64,000 bases of DNA from Microbacterium arborescens (lineage in GTDB: Bacteria; Actinomycetota; Actinomycetes; Actinomycetales; Microbacteriaceae), in NCBI GenBank assembly GCA_003339645.1, contig QNUV01000021.1:558001-622000 (forward strand). The letters are read 5' to 3'. Each line of letters begins with the position of its first letter. The first letter of the stretch is position 1. The translations under genes and the position numbers were made by a program. Below are positions 38,805-47,015 of the stretch, piece by piece. Under the pieces are notes generated by a model. The model saw only the letters and a program-made list of their open reading frames with translations. It did not search any database and was not told where the DNA came from.

Positions 38805-40403
38805 ATGACTGACACCACTTTCCGCACGCTCGGCGTGCCCGCTCCCCTCGTCGAAGCCCTCGCGAAGGACGGCAAGACCACCGCCTTCCCGATCCAGGTC
38901 GACACCCTGCCCGACACGCTCGCCGGACGCGACGTGCTCGGTCGCGGCAAGACCGGCTCGGGCAAGACGCTCGCCTTCTCGATCCCGATGGCCGCGCGCC
39001 TCGGCGGCGAGCTGGCCGGCGGCAGCCGCCGGGCGACCCGCATCCTGGGCCTCGTCCTCGCCCCCACCCGCGAGCTCGCGACGCAGATCAACGCGACCCT
39101 CGAGCCCCTCGCGGCGGCCTACGGCATGAAGACGACCACCATCTTCGGCGGCGTCAACCAGAACCGTCAGGTGCAGGCGCTCAACGCCGGCGTCGACATC
39201 GTCGTCGCCTGCCCGGGCCGCCTCGAAGACCTGCTGCAGCAGCGCCACCTGACCCTCGACTCGGTCGAGATCACGGTCATCGACGAGGCCGACCACATGG
39301 CCGACCTCGGCTTCCTCCCCGCCGTCACCCGCATCCTCGACAAAACGCCGCGCGACGGGCAGCGGATGCTGTTCAGCGCGACGCTGGACAACGGCGTGGA
39401 CAAGCTCGTCAAGCGCTTCCTGCAGAACGAGGTGCTGCACTCCGTCGACGAGGCGCACTCGCCCGTCGCGGCGATGACCCACCACGTGTTCCACCTCGCC
39501 GGGGCCGAGGAGAAGAAGGATGTCGTCAAGGCGCTCGCCTCGGGCATGGGCCGCCGAATTCTCTTCACCCGCACCAAGCACGCGGCGAAGAAGCTCGCCA
39601 AGCAGCTGACCTCGCAGGGAATCCCCTCGGTCGACCTGCACGGCAACCTCTCGCAACCGCAACGCGACCGCAACCTCGCGGCGTTCTCGTCGGGCACCGC
39701 GAAGGTGCTCGTCGCGACGGATGTCGCCGCGCGCGGTGTGCACGTCGACGACGTCGAGCTGGTCGTCCACGTCGACCCGCCCATGGAGCACAAGGCGTAC
39801 CTGCATCGCTCGGGTCGCACCGCCCGCGCGGGCGCCGAGGGCGCCGTCGTCACCCTCGTGATGCCGGGCCAGGAGCGCGACGTCAAGGATCTGCTCCGCA
39901 AGGCCGCCATCGCCGTCACCCCGGTCACGGTCACGGCCGAGTCGCCCGAGGTCGTCGCCCTCGTCGGAAAGGTCGCGCCGTACGTGGCTCCGGCCCCCGT
40001 CGAGGTCGCACCCCGCGGCACGAGCCAGGGCGCCAACGCCCAGCGCAAGCGCGCCGCACGCGATGCTCGCGAGGGCGGTTCGTCGAACGGCGGTGGTCGC
40101 TCCGGCGGTGGCCGCGGTCGCGGCGGACGCGGTCAGGGTCAGGGCGCTGCCGGTGGTCGCGACGGCCAGGGCGCACGCTCGGGCGGTCAGCGCGACGCGC
40201 AGCAGAGCCGCGGTGGACAGCAGTCCGCGCGCGGCGGCCAGACCGCCGACCGCGCACCCCGCGAGACGCGCGACGCCGCTCCCGCGGGCAACCCGCGCCG
40301 CACCGGCCGTCGCGCCTCGTCGAACGGCGGCGCCGCGGGCGGCAAGCTCATGGTCGGCTCGGTCGTGCGCCAGAACAGCGCCGGCCGCCGCGGCGGTCGC
40401 TGA
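38805..40403 (+). CDS. DEAD-box RNA helicase with RGG-rich tail
   Basis: This 532-aa helicase has the motifs Q-like (AFPIQVDTLPDT), GRGKTGSGKT, PTRELATQ, DEAD as VIDEADHMAD, SAT, the C-terminal domain ATDVAARGVHVDD and HRSGRTARAG. The last 120 residues are a Gly/Arg/Gln tail with many RGG-like and GRG boxes, which bind RNA and promote condensates. Such proteins unwind rRNA or mRNA structure in the cold. Start ATG at 38805 (MTDTTFRTLG); a GTG 8 codons upstream is possible. Confidence 0.94.
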   Translation: MTDTTFRTLGVPAPLVEALAKDGKTTAFPIQVDTLPDTLAGRDVLGRGKTGSGKTLAFSIPMAARLGGELAGGSRRATRILGLVLAPTRELATQINATLEPLAAAYGMKTTTIFGGVNQNRQVQALNAGVDIVVACPGRLEDLLQQRHLTLDSVEITVIDEADHMADLGFLPAVTRILDKTPRDGQRMLFSATLDNGVDKLVKRFLQNEVLHSVDEAHSPVAAMTHHVFHLAGAEEKKDVVKALASGMGRRILFTRTKHAAKKLAKQLTSQGIPSVDLHGNLSQPQRDRNLAAFSSGTAKVLVATDVAARGVHVDDVELVVHVDPPMEHKAYLHRSGRTARAGAEGAVVTLVMPGQERDVKDLLRKAAIAVTPVTVTAESPEVVALVGKVAPYVAPAPVEVAPRGTSQGANAQRKRAARDAREGGSSNGGGRSGGGRGRGGRGQGQGAAGGRDGQGARSGGQRDAQQSRGGQQSARGGQTADRAPRETRDAAPAGNPRRTGRRASSNGGAAGGKLMVGSVVRQNSAGRRGGR

Positions 40404-40456
40404 CCCGCAGCATCCGGCTCACCCCGGCATCCGGCGCTGACCCGGCCCGGTCCGGC

Positions 40457-40530
40457 CGCCGAGAACGCACGCTCGCCGCGAGAACGCACCCTTGACCGTG
40501 CTTTCTCGCGGCGACGGTGCGTTCTCGGCG
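40457..40530. repeat. 74-bp palindromic element, family 2, copy 1
   Basis: Arms of about 33 bp begin CGCCGAGAACGCAC and end TGCGTTCTCGGCG. Inner arms TCGCCGCGAGAA and TTCTCGCGGCGA pair too. It is nearly identical to copy 2 at 40621 and similar to copy 3 at 46918. Confidence 0.9.
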
Positions 40531-40534
40531 CGCA

Positions 40535-40600
40535 CAGAGCCCGAACTCAGCGTCGTGCGCATCGATCTCGGCGGTGACCTCGGCGACGCGACGGTGCACA
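40535..40600 (-). pseudogene. Duplicated 3' fragment of adenosine deaminase
   Basis: Read on the minus strand, this encodes VAEVTAEIDAHDAEFGLCA. The real gene end, 200 bp away, encodes VAEITREIDALDAEFALSV. The DNA is about 80-85% alike over some 55 bp by eye. It lies between two palindrome copies, so a segment of gene end plus palindrome was duplicated in tandem and then decayed. Confidence 0.75.
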
Positions 40601-40620
40601 CCGCCCGGCGCGGGCCACCC

Positions 40621-40694
40621 CGCCGAGAACGCACGCTCGCCGCGAGAACGCACCCTTGACCATGCTTTCTCGCGGCGACGGTGCGTTCTCGGCG
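40621..40694. repeat. 74-bp palindromic element, family 2, copy 2
   Basis: Almost identical to copy 1; one difference in the loop (CATGC for CGTGC). It lies 33 bp after the adenosine deaminase stop, seen from that gene. Confidence 0.9.
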
Positions 40695-40727
40695 GGCTCG
40701 GCGGGCGCCGCGGCGCGGCGCGCGGGC

Positions 40728-41849
40728 TCAGACCGAGAGCGCGAACTCGGCGTCGAGGGCGTCGATCTCGCGGGTGATCTCGGCGACGCGACGGGCGCGC
40801 TGCTCGGCGGGGAGCCAGGATGCCTCGAACGACGAGATCGCCATGCGGCGGACCTGCTCGTGGGTGGCGCCGATCTGGTCCGCGACGATCCCGTACTCGG
40901 CGGCGAGAGTCGTGGGGAACATGCCCGGGTCGTCGGAGCACGGGATGACGTTGAGTCCGGCCTCCAGCATCGCGGCGATCGACGCGCGACGCCAGGGCCG
41001 CCACGAGCGACGCGACGTGGTCGAGGCCACGGTGAACGCGACCTGGTCCTCGCGCATCCGCTCGACGACGGCGTCGTCTTCGAGCACGTAGTAGCCGTGG
41101 TCGATACGGTCGCAGCCGAGCAGGTCGAGGCACGTGATCGTGTTGACGGCGGTCGGGGCGTGCTCCGACGAGTGCGCGGTACGGCCGAGCCCGGCCTCGC
41201 CGGCGAGGCGATAGGCGTCGACGAAACGCTCGGGCGGACCGGCGGTCTCGAGGTTGTCGAGGCCGATGCCCGCGACGTACGGATGCGGGTTGTCGACGAC
41301 GCGCCGGACGACCGCGAGCGCCTCCTCGCCGCTGCGGCTGCGGTCGATGCCCTGGATCATCAGCCCGGTCATGCCGAAGTCGCGCTCGGCCATCCGGATG
41401 CCCTCGGCGTAAGCCTCGACGGCCCCGAGATATCCGAGCGACTCGAGGTGCGGCGGCAGCGCGTCGAAGAAGAGCTCGAGGTGACGGGTGCCGCTGCGAC
41501 GGTGGGCGTCCTCGAAGGCCTCGTACACGATGCGGGTCAGGTCGCCGGCATCCCGGAGCACCTCGACCACCCAGTTCGACACCTGGAAGAGCGAGTACGA
41601 CACCTCGGGCTCGTCGGCGGCGCGCTGCTGCGGAACCGGGATGCGCGTGTCGCGGTACAGCGCCGGGTCGGGCGGCAGCGAGTTGATGTCGGCGAAGATG
41701 CGCTCGGGGTCGGCGGGCAGCTCGAGCGACTCCCGGCGGGCGAGCTCCGCGAACGTCGACGCGCGCACGGTGCCGATGAGGTGGCAGTGCAGGTCGGCCT
41801 TCGGCAGGCGCTGAAGGTACTCGGCGGGGAGGGATGCTGCGGAGGTCAT
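40728..41849 (-). CDS. add: Adenosine deaminase
   Basis: This 373-aa metal-dependent hydrolase deaminates adenosine or deoxyadenosine to inosine. Metal-binding LPKADLHCHLIGT is at the N-terminus. A second region has TAHSSEHAPT (where HAGE is usual), IDHGYYVLED and the metal/catalytic PCSDDPGMF. The plan and length are those of the add family; the HSSE variation suggests a possible shift in substrate. ATG at 41849. It lies 98 bp after the ABC substrate-binding gene on the same strand, with a GC-rich 9-bp hairpin between (around 41905-41940), so linkage to that operon is uncertain. Confidence 0.88.
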   Translation of the reverse strand: MTSAASLPAEYLQRLPKADLHCHLIGTVRASTFAELARRESLELPADPERIFADINSLPPDPALYRDTRIPVPQQRAADEPEVSYSLFQVSNWVVEVLRDAGDLTRIVYEAFEDAHRRSGTRHLELFFDALPPHLESLGYLGAVEAYAEGIRMAERDFGMTGLMIQGIDRSRSGEEALAVVRRVVDNPHPYVAGIGLDNLETAGPPERFVDAYRLAGEAGLGRTAHSSEHAPTAVNTITCLDLLGCDRIDHGYYVLEDDAVVERMREDQVAFTVASTTSRRSWRPWRRASIAAMLEAGLNVIPCSDDPGMFPTTLAAEYGIVADQIGATHEQVRRMAISSFEASWLPAEQRARRVAEITREIDALDAEFALSV

Positions 41850-41947
41850 GGTGCCGTTCGTGCGTCGTGAAGCGATGCGGTCGGAGAACCGCGGGAAGAA
41901 GCCCGGCCGCCGAGGATGGGGGGTGCTCGACGGCCGGGCGGTCTGGA

Positions 41948-43030
41948 TCAGCGCGAGGCGACCTCGCGCGCGAACCGCTCGACCCACTGCGCACGGTTCG
42001 GGACGATCTCGGCCGGGTCGAGCGTGGCGTAGCCCGCCGCGATCGGGTCGGCGGCGATGTCGCCGACGACGGCGGTGATCTCGGCGGGGATCGTCGCGTC
42101 GAGGGCGACGGGCAGGTCGCCGACGATCTCGGCCGATGCCGTCTGCGCCTCGACCGAGAGCAGGTAGTCGATGAAGGCGTACGCGCCCTCGAGGTTCTTC
42201 GCGCCGCTGGGGATCATGGCGCGGTTGGTCGCCATGTAACGGCCCTCGGCGGGCGCGGTCCACGCGACGGGCTCGCCGGATGCGATGAGCGTCGTGGCGA
42301 AGCCGCTGAGGGCGTCGGCCGCGACGATCTCGCCCTGCGTGAGGAGGTTGGTGACCTCGGTCGACGATGAGTAGAACTGGAGGATGTTCGGAGCCCATCC
42401 GCCGATCGTCGTGTAGGCGGTGTCGATGTCGTAGGGGCCGTCGCCGAAGGTCGAGGCGACGCCCGAGACCGCGAGCTGTCCGGCCGTCACCGCGATGTCG
42501 GGGAAGGCGAGGCGGCCGCTGTAGGCGGAGTCGGCGTAGAGCGACCAGTCCGCCGCCTGCGCGGCATCCAGTTCATCGGTGTTGTAGAGCGTGCCGTTGA
42601 GCTGGTAGCTGTAGGCCGGCCCGTCGTAGCCCTCCTCGACGGCGAAGTCGGCGATCTTCGCGAGGTTGGGGACGTCGGATTCGTCGAAGTCCTGGAACAG
42701 GTCCTGCTCCTGACCGGATGCCGCGAACGTGTCGGAGATCAGCATGACGTCGATGCCGGCGTCACCACCGGCGAGCTGCAGCTGCGACAGGCGGTCGGCG
42801 TTCGAGCCGGTCTCGATCTCGACCGTGATGCCCGTCTTCTCGGTGAAGGGGTCGACGATCGCCTCCTGGAACTGCTCGACCCCGAACGGGAACGCGCTGA
42901 CGACGATCGAGTCGCCCGAGGCGTCGTCACCGGAGTCTCCCGAGCCGCCGGAGCAGCCGGTGACGACGAGGGCCGTGGCGGCGACGGCGGCGGATGCCGC
43001 GAGGACGCGGCTGGTGCGGGTGCGGATCAT
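41948..43030 (-). CDS. ABC transporter substrate-binding lipoprotein (spermidine/putrescine type)
   Basis: This 360-aa protein has a lipobox (ALVVTGC) and the PotD/Fe-type extracellular-binding fold. The order is strand VVSAFPFGVEQF, then EIETGSNADRLSQLQL, then the hinge ISDTFAASG. It should bind the substrate outside and deliver it to the two permeases. It is the last gene of the four-gene ABC operon (after two permeases and the ATPase), controlled by the divergent LacI. Substrate (polyamine, iron or nucleoside) is not readable. An 8-unit hexamer repeat lies in its upstream leader. Confidence 0.88.
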   Translation of the reverse strand: MIRTRTSRVLAASAAVAATALVVTGCSGGSGDSGDDASGDSIVVSAFPFGVEQFQEAIVDPFTEKTGITVEIETGSNADRLSQLQLAGGDAGIDVMLISDTFAASGQEQDLFQDFDESDVPNLAKIADFAVEEGYDGPAYSYQLNGTLYNTDELDAAQAADWSLYADSAYSGRLAFPDIAVTAGQLAVSGVASTFGDGPYDIDTAYTTIGGWAPNILQFYSSSTEVTNLLTQGEIVAADALSGFATTLIASGEPVAWTAPAEGRYMATNRAMIPSGAKNLEGAYAFIDYLLSVEAQTASAEIVGDLPVALDATIPAEITAVVGDIAADPIAAGYATLDPAEIVPNRAQWVERFAREVASR

Positions 43031-43070
43031 GCGGGTTCCTCTCGGAGCTCTGCGGGCGGGCCGCAGGGGC

Positions 43071-43118
43071 GCGGGTGCTGGTGCGGGTGCTGGTGCTGGT
43101 GCGGGTGCTGGTGCGGGT
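43071..43118. repeat. Hexamer tandem repeat (GCKGGT)8
   Basis: Eight units of GCGGGT or GCTGGT lie in the 118-bp leader between the ABC ATPase gene and the substrate-binding gene. It is likely prone to slippage and would change the leader length of the binding-protein gene. Confidence 0.85.
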
Positions 43119-43148
43119 GGAACGTGTGGAGCGGGCTGTCTGCGGAGG

Positions 43149-44141
43149 TCAGGCCGCGAGACGGATGAGACGGGCGGTGGGAGCGGTGACGGTGACCCGG
43201 TCGCCCGGGCGGGCGGCAACGGCCTCGTCGCGAACGTCGGCGATGAGACGCACGGCCGCGCCGGTGGCGTCGGCGGTCTCGACCGTGACGAGACGGTCGA
43301 CCCCGCGGTAGGCGACGTCGAGCACGACTCCGTCGAGCGCGAGCCCGGTGCCGTCGGCGGGGAGTCCGAGAGCGAGATGCTCGGGGCGCACGGTCGTGAG
43401 CGTCCCGTCCGCCGCGGCGAGGAAGTTCTCGTAGCCGAGGAACTCCGCGACGAAACGGTTCGCGGGGGCGGTGAACACCTCCGACGGTGCGCCCTCCTGC
43501 ATGATGCGGCCGTCGCGCATGAGGACCATGCGGTCCGACATCTCCAGAGCCTCGTCCTGGTCGTGCGTGACGAGCACGACGGTCAGGCCGGTCTCGGACT
43601 GGATGCGGCGGATCTCGGCGCGCATCTGCACGCGCAGGCGCGCGTCGAGGTTCGACAGCGGCTCGTCGAGCAGCAGCAGGGTCGGGCGGATGGCGATGGC
43701 GCGGGCGAGAGCCACGCGCTGCTGCTGCCCGCCCGAGAGCTTCTTGGGCCGGCTGGCCGCGAGGTGGCCGAGGCCGACGAGGTCGAGCGACTCCTCGACC
43801 CGGCGACGGCGCTCCGCTGCCGGGACCTTGCGCAGCTTCAGACCGTATCCGACGTTCTCGGCCACGCTCATGTGCGGGAACAGGGCGTACGACTGGAACA
43901 CCATGCCGAGCCCGCGCCGCTCGGGCGGGGTGCGGGTCGCATCGGCGCCCGCGATCATGATGCGGCCCGAGGTGGGCTGCGTGTAGCCCGCGAGCATCCG
44001 CAACGAGGTGGTCTTGCCGCATCCGCTCGGCCCGAGCAGCGTCGTGAGCTGCCCCGAGGGGATGGCGAGGTCGATGTCGTCGACGGCGGTGAAGTCGCCG
44101 AAGCGCTGGGTCACCCCGACGAACTCTGCTGCGGTGGTCAT
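43149..44141 (-). CDS. ABC transporter ATPase (PotA-type)
   Basis: This 330-aa ATPase has Walker A GPSGCGKTT (about 37-45), Q-loop VFQSYALFPH, signature LSGGQQQR, Walker B LLLLDEPLSNLD and H-loop VTHDQ. The C-terminal TOBE-like domain (from about 240) is the type seen in PotA and other OTCN transporters and often senses substrate or regulators. It overlaps the permease gene upstream by 4 bp (ATGA) and leads to the substrate-binding gene. It energises uptake across the membrane. Confidence 0.94.
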   Translation of the reverse strand: MTTAAEFVGVTQRFGDFTAVDDIDLAIPSGQLTTLLGPSGCGKTTSLRMLAGYTQPTSGRIMIAGADATRTPPERRGLGMVFQSYALFPHMSVAENVGYGLKLRKVPAAERRRRVEESLDLVGLGHLAASRPKKLSGGQQQRVALARAIAIRPTLLLLDEPLSNLDARLRVQMRAEIRRIQSETGLTVVLVTHDQDEALEMSDRMVLMRDGRIMQEGAPSEVFTAPANRFVAEFLGYENFLAAADGTLTTVRPEHLALGLPADGTGLALDGVVLDVAYRGVDRLVTVETADATGAAVRLIADVRDEAVAARPGDRVTVTAPTARLIRLAA

Positions 44142-44935
44142 CGGTTGATCCCTCCGAAGATGCGGGCGAAGCCGACAGTGCGCTCGGCGATGACGGCGAT
44201 GACGACGGTGCCCGCGAGGATGATGGTGCTCGTGGCCGCGACCATCGGGTCGTAGCTCTGCTGGACGTAGTCGAGCATGGTGACGGGGAGCGTGCGGAAG
44301 TCACGGCTTTGCAGCAGCAGCGACAGCGGCACGTTGTTGAACGAGGTGACGAAGCTCAGCAGCCCAGCCGAGAAGATGCCGGGTCGCAGCAGCGGCAGGG
44401 TCACGGAGAAGAACGCGCGCAGCGGCGAGGCGCCGAGGCCGCGGGCAGCCTCCTCGATGCCCGGGTCGGCGAGCGCGAGCGACGCCCCGGTGACGCGCAC
44501 CGCATAGGGCAGCATCAGCACGGTGTGGCCGATGAGCAGCACCGGGAAGTTGTCGAGCCGCAGGCCGATCATCAGCTGCTGGTAGAGGGCGAGTCCGACG
44601 ACGAGCTCGGGGACGATGAGCGGCGAGAGGAACAGGCCCTCGACGAGTCCCTTGCCGGGCAGCCGGCCGCGGTGGATCGCCAGCGTCACCGGAACGCCGA
44701 TGAGCAGCGCGAGCACCGTCGCGATGAGGGCGAGCTGGAGGCTCGACAGCAGCGCGCTGATGAACGGGTCGTAGTTCAGCGCCGCCTCGAACCACTGCAG
44801 CGAGAAGCCCTCGGGCGGGAAGCGCAGGGTGCGTCCGCCCGTGAACGCCGTGGCGACCACGAACAGGATCGGCACGATCATGATGATGTAGCCGGCGACG
44901 GCGAGGGATGCCGCGACGGGACGACTCGTCTTCAC
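44138..44935 (-). CDS. ABC transporter permease (PotC-type)
   Basis: This 265-aa membrane protein has six TM segments and the EAA loop EEAARGLGASPLRAF (about 160-175) that docks with the ATPase. It is the second permease subunit. Its ATG overlaps the previous permease stop by 4 bp, and its stop overlaps the ATPase gene. The pairing of two such permeases with a PotA-type ATPase fits polyamine or thiamine/iron-type importers. Confidence 0.93.
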   Translation of the reverse strand: MKTSRPVAASLAVAGYIIMIVPILFVVATAFTGGRTLRFPPEGFSLQWFEAALNYDPFISALLSSLQLALIATVLALLIGVPVTLAIHRGRLPGKGLVEGLFLSPLIVPELVVGLALYQQLMIGLRLDNFPVLLIGHTVLMLPYAVRVTGASLALADPGIEEAARGLGASPLRAFFSVTLPLLRPGIFSAGLLSFVTSFNNVPLSLLLQSRDFRTLPVTMLDYVQQSYDPMVAATSTIILAGTVVIAVIAERTVGFARIFGGINR

Positions 44936-45753
44936 GCGGTGGCCCCCCGTCGTCCGGCGACGGCCGACAAGCCCGACACGGCGAAGACGAGGACCGTCAT
45001 GATGATGGCCGTCGCGCTGGCCGCCGCCCAGTCGATCGTCACGCTCGAGTACGAGTAGAGCTGGGTCGACAGCATCCGCTGGCTCGATCCGCCGAGCAGG
45101 TAGGGGGTCGTGTAGGCCGTGACGCTGCCCGCGAAGACGAGGGTCGACGCGACGACCATGCCCGGCGCCGAGAGCGGCACGACGATGCCCCAGAACGTGC
45201 GGGTGCGGCTCGCGCCGAGACCGCGCGCGGCGTCGTCGAGTCCGGGATCGACCTGCGCGACGGCGGAGTAGCAGGAGATGATGGCGAGCGGCAGGAAGAG
45301 CTGGGTGAGGCCCAGCACGATCGCGAGCTCGGTGTAGAGCAGCTGCGGCGCCCGGTCGACGAGCCCGAGTCCGGTGAGGAGCTGCCCGATCGCCCCGTTG
45401 GAGCCCAGCAGCACGAGCCAGCCGAAGGTGCGGACGACGTTGCTCAGCAGCAGCGGGAAGATCGCGAGGGCGAGCAGCACACCCGACCAGCGCGAGGTCG
45501 AGCGGGCGAGCAGATAGGCGATCGGGAACCCCAGCACGATGCAGATCACCGTGACGATGAGGCCGAGCCCGACCGTGCGCCCGATGATCGCGAGATCGAA
45601 CGGGTCGGTCAGCATCCTGCCGAGACGCTCGAGGATGTCGACGGGGCTGACGCCGGGCGGGGCGAACAGCATCGCGATCGACGGGATGAGGAACCCCGCC
45701 AGCAGGAGCGCCAGCCCGGGGAGGGCCAGCAGTCCGGTGCGGCGTGAAACCAC
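44932..45753 (-). CDS. ABC transporter permease (PotB-type)
   Basis: This 273-aa membrane protein has six TM segments and the EAA loop DDAARGLGASRTRTF. GTG at 45753 is chosen because it has GGAG 8 bp upstream and the hydrophobic domain begins about 7 residues later. A longer frame from ATG 45801 would start inside the LacI operator and is unlikely. It is the first gene of the ABC operon, so its upstream region holds the regulated promoter. Confidence 0.9.
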   Translation of the reverse strand: MVSRRTGLLALPGLALLLAGFLIPSIAMLFAPPGVSPVDILERLGRMLTDPFDLAIIGRTVGLGLIVTVICIVLGFPIAYLLARSTSRWSGVLLALAIFPLLLSNVVRTFGWLVLLGSNGAIGQLLTGLGLVDRAPQLLYTELAIVLGLTQLFLPLAIISCYSAVAQVDPGLDDAARGLGASRTRTFWGIVVPLSAPGMVVASTLVFAGSVTAYTTPYLLGGSSQRMLSTQLYSYSSVTIDWAAASATAIIMTVLVFAVSGLSAVAGRRGATA

Positions 45754-45785
45754 GAGCGAACTCCGTTCGTGCGAAGGGTGCGGGC

Positions 45786-45809
45786 GCAACCGGTTGCGCA
45801 ACCGGTTGC
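45786..45809. promoter_or_regulatory. Two adjacent LacI-type operators
   Basis: The perfect 12-bp palindrome GCAACCGGTTGC occurs twice back to back (45786-45797 and 45798-45809), 33-56 bp before the ABC operon start. The CCGG centre is typical of LacI-family sites. A third copy lies at 45887. Confidence 0.85.
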
Positions 45810-45886
45810 TCCTACCGTAGAGCCCGAGCGGGGCGCGTCGCGACCATTCGTGTTAACACCGTGTAAAACCGCGGTTCGGCGGCGAC

Positions 45887-45898
45887 GCAACCGGTTGC
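45887..45898. promoter_or_regulatory. Third LacI-type operator
   Basis: GCAACCGGTTGC again, 61 bp before the LacI gene start and 78 bp from the operator pair. It probably mediates autorepression and may allow looping with the pair at 45786-45809. Confidence 0.8.
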
Positions 45899-45958
45899 TT
45901 CCGCTCAGTAGGATGAGCGGACCGTCGCTCCCTGCGGCGGCGGGACGAAGGGGGCGCG

Positions 45959-46945
45959 GTGACGACACTCGCCGATGTCGCCGCGCACGCGGGTGTGTCG
46001 AAGTCGACGGCATCCCGGGCGCTCAGTCGCCCCGACCTCGTCGCGCCCGAGACGGTCGCGCGGGTGCGCGCCGCGGCCCAGACGCTCGGCTTCATCCCCA
46101 ATCGAGCGGCGAGCCACCTCGCCCGAGGACGCAGCGGCATCGTCGCGCTCGTCGTCCCGACCCTCGACAACGCCTTCTTCACGCCGATCATCGCCGGGGC
46201 CCAGGAGCGCGCCCGCGAGTCGGACCTGCAGCTCACGGTCGCGGTGCACCGGCTCGACGACGTCGACGGGCTCGACGGATTCGAACGCCTCGCCCGGCAG
46301 GTCGACGGCTGCATCCTCGTCGCCCCGCGCGGCCCCGACGACATCGTCCGCGCCGCCGGCGCCTTCGGACCGACGGTCCTCGTCGACCGCGAGATCGAGG
46401 GCATGACCTCGATCGTGGCCGACACCGCGAGCGCCTTCGCCGAACTCGCGACGCGACTGGCCGGCGCCGGTCACCGCGGGATCGTGTACCTCGGCGGTCC
46501 GGACGGCTCGTGGCAGGACCGGCAGCGCTCGGCCGCGATCGAGGCGGCGGTCGGCGAGCGCGTCGAGCTGACTGCGCTCGGCCCCTTCCCGGCGACGTTC
46601 GCGGCGGGTGTCGCGACCGCCGACGCGGTCATCGACTCGGGCGCGACCGCTGTGGTGCCTTATGCGACATCCATCGGCCTCGGTCTCGTCTTCGCGCTTC
46701 GCGCCCGCGGCGTCGCCTCGCCGGGCGAGATCGTCGTCAGCGCGGAACGCCTGGTGGCCGAGGCGATCGGGGCCGACGACGTGCCCGCGATCGACGTCGA
46801 CGGTGACGAGCTGGGCCGCGAGGCGATGGCCGCGCTCATCCCGATGCTCGCCGCGCCACCAACCGCCCCCACCCGCCGACGCCTCGGCGTGTCGGTGCAC
46901 TGGCCCCCGGCCCACCCCGCCGAGAACGCACTCTCGTCGCGATAA
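45959..46945 (+). CDS. LacI family transcriptional regulator
   Basis: This 328-aa repressor has the LacI HTH (MTTLADVAAHAGVSKSTASRA) with the hinge helix NRAASHLARGRSG at about 48-60 and a periplasmic-binding-like effector domain. GTG at 45959 is preceded by GAAGGGGG. It is divergent from the ABC operon, with three GCAACCGGTTGC operators in between. So it should repress the transporter until an effector binds. The last nine or so residues and the stop codon are supplied by a palindromic element (46918-46991). Confidence 0.94.
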   Translation: MTTLADVAAHAGVSKSTASRALSRPDLVAPETVARVRAAAQTLGFIPNRAASHLARGRSGIVALVVPTLDNAFFTPIIAGAQERARESDLQLTVAVHRLDDVDGLDGFERLARQVDGCILVAPRGPDDIVRAAGAFGPTVLVDREIEGMTSIVADTASAFAELATRLAGAGHRGIVYLGGPDGSWQDRQRSAAIEAAVGERVELTALGPFPATFAAGVATADAVIDSGATAVVPYATSIGLGLVFALRARGVASPGEIVVSAERLVAEAIGADDVPAIDVDGDELGREAMAALIPMLAAPPTAPTRRRLGVSVHWPPAHPAENALSSR

Positions 46946-46991
46946 CGCACCCTTCTCGGTGCGTTCTCGCGGCGGCGGTGCGTTCTCGGCG
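46918..46991. repeat. 74-bp palindromic element, family 2, copy 3
   Basis: This copy has the same outer arms as copies 1 and 2 (CGCCGAGAACGCAC/GTGCGTTCTCGGCG) with changes in the inner part. It covers the 3' end and stop of the LacI gene and reaches to 25 bp before the end of the convergent pip gene. It also shares the short flank GGCCCACCC-like sequence with copy 2. Confidence 0.85.
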
Positions 46992-47015
46992 CCGGCGCCG
47001 CCGGCGGGCGGCGCG

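Larger units (their letters stand above)
40404..40727. other. 324-bp gene-free stretch holding two palindromes and an add fragment
   Basis: No full gene lies here. It contains palindrome family 2 copies at 40457-40530 and 40621-40694 and, between them, a degraded copy of the adenosine deaminase 3' end. The rest is GC-rich linker. Confidence 0.8.

Noticed and set aside
40457-40700. CRISPR array, because of repeated 74-bp units.
   Set aside because: Only two units here, palindromic over their whole length, separated by a gene fragment and with no cas genes.
42994-43311. Plus-strand frame over the hexamer repeat (Val/Leu/Arg repeats).
   Set aside because: Created by the GCKGGT repeat; no start signal or protein features.
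45754-45801. ATG 45801 as start of the first permease.
   Set aside because: It lies inside the operator pair, and GTG 45753 has a good ribosome site.
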